Positions 13,675-14,190 of a stretch of 14,190 nt of DNA are shown here, piece after piece (within the stretch, counting starts at the first letter, position 1; every line of letters starts with the position of its first letter). The notes beneath the pieces were generated by a model, which ran no database searches, had not been told where the DNA came from, and was given only the letters and a program-made list of their open reading frames with translations. The translations under genes and the position numbers were made by a program. Location of the stretch: contig DDYL01000130.1 of NCBI GenBank assembly GCA_002347925.1, positions 22,798 to 36,987 on the forward strand, read 5' to 3'. This DNA is from Chloroflexi bacterium UBA2235 (GTDB lineage Bacteria > Chloroflexota > UBA11872 > UBA12225).

Positions 13675-14190
13675 TCATCCAACAACCTTGTCAAGGGCTG
13701 CAAGCAGTAGATCCATCTCCGCATCCGATCCAACGCTGATCCGCATTGATCGGTCGAGACGGGGCCGGGGAAAGTACCTCACGAGGATTTGCTCCGTCTT
13801 TAGCCTCGTGACAATCTCAGAGGCATCGGCGTCGTCAACCTCCACAAGGATGAAGTTGGTCGCCGAAGGCCAAACCCGCCAGCCGAACCGCCGGTGGAGT
13901 TCAGCCGCAACCCTGTCACGACGCACCGCGGTTTCTTGATTCACACGCGCATACTCATCCCACGCGTCGAGCGCTGCACACCCGGCGACCTGGGTCAAAA
14001 GATCGACGTTGTAGCTGTCCTTGATTCGGTAGAGCGCGCCAATCAACTCCCGTGATCCAAAGGCGTATCCGAGGCGCATCCCGGCAAGTCCGAACGCCTT
14101 CGACATGGTGCGCAGAACCACCACATTGGGGTAGCGCTCAAGAAGCGGTATGGACGTGTCTCCCCCGAAGTCGACGTATGCCTCATCAAA
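13675..14190 (-). CDS. hisC: Histidinol-phosphate aminotransferase-like, C-terminal part (cut by right edge)
   Basis: HisC is a PLP enzyme that transaminates imidazole-acetol phosphate with glutamate in histidine synthesis. The C-terminal 171 residues are visible; the frame is open through the right edge, so the start lies outside. It begins with FDEAYVDF, the HisC-type DEAY motif (Asp pairs with the PLP pyridine nitrogen, Tyr is nearby). It continues with RTMSKAFGLAGMRLGYAFG, which contains the Schiff-base Lys and the phosphate-binding Arg. SATNFILVEV and ILVRYFPRPRLDRSMRISVG near the end match the HisC C-terminus, where the last Arg binds the substrate carboxylate or phosphate. Related fold-type I aminotransferases (CobD, aromatic aminotransferases) share parts of this, but the spacing fits HisC best. 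Without the N-terminus or his neighbours, substrate specificity is probable rather than certain. hppA follows after 229 bases. Confidence 0.85.
   Translation of the reverse strand, partial: FDEAYVDFGGDTSIPLLERYPNVVVLRTMSKAFGLAGMRLGYAFGSRELIGALYRIKDSYNVDLLTQVAGCAALDAWDEYARVNQETAVRRDRVAAELHRRFGWRVWPSATNFILVEVDDADASEIVTRLKTEQILVRYFPRPRLDRSMRISVGSDAEMDLLLAALDKVVG

Overview
This is an ordinary chromosomal housekeeping region from a moderately high-GC bacterium. It holds ten genes on both strands, with no mobile element, CRISPR array, rRNA or tRNA that I could recognise. The organism is probably a member of Actinomycetota or Chloroflexota. Pointers to the first are a eukaryote-like (type II) NADP isocitrate dehydrogenase and a SucD with the GSSGTA motif. 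Pointers to the second are a GluRS with HIGN and a PPKYDRLC stretch and a guanylate kinase whose P-loop reads GKD. This assignment is my recollection of family sequences and is not settled by the window.

Layout: (1) 1-1962, minus strand: glutamyl-tRNA synthetase (gltX), then a guanylate kinase (gmk) that runs off the left edge. (2) 1963-2263: a divergent, gene-free control region. (3) 2264-5614, plus strand: icd-sucC-sucD, three closely packed TCA-cycle genes that end at a strong hairpin terminator (5658-5685). (4) 5700-11110, minus strand: argJ-argB-argD-argH and a MazG-type pyrophosphohydrolase, read in that order. (5) 11232-13445, minus strand: a membrane proton-pumping pyrophosphatase (hppA) whose key residues predict the K+-independent class. 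(6) 13675-14190, minus strand: the 3' part of a histidinol-phosphate aminotransferase-like gene (hisC), cut by the right edge.

How the genes work together: isocitrate dehydrogenase makes 2-oxoglutarate and NADPH, and SucCD converts succinyl-CoA to succinate with substrate-level phosphorylation. 2-Oxoglutarate gives glutamate, which feeds GltX, the HisC transamination and the ArgJ/B/D steps. ArgJ can recycle the acetyl group, ArgB phosphorylates N-acetylglutamate, ArgD makes N-acetylornithine and ArgH releases arginine and fumarate; argC, argF, argG and argR are not in the window. HppA uses pyrophosphate from biosynthesis, including tRNA charging and MazG action, to pump protons.

I found no convincing undescribed system. 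The points most worth checking are the missing LWGGRF motif at the ArgH N-terminus, the translationally coupled MazG gene behind argH, the incomplete arg cluster, and the Asp after the P-loop Lys in Gmk.
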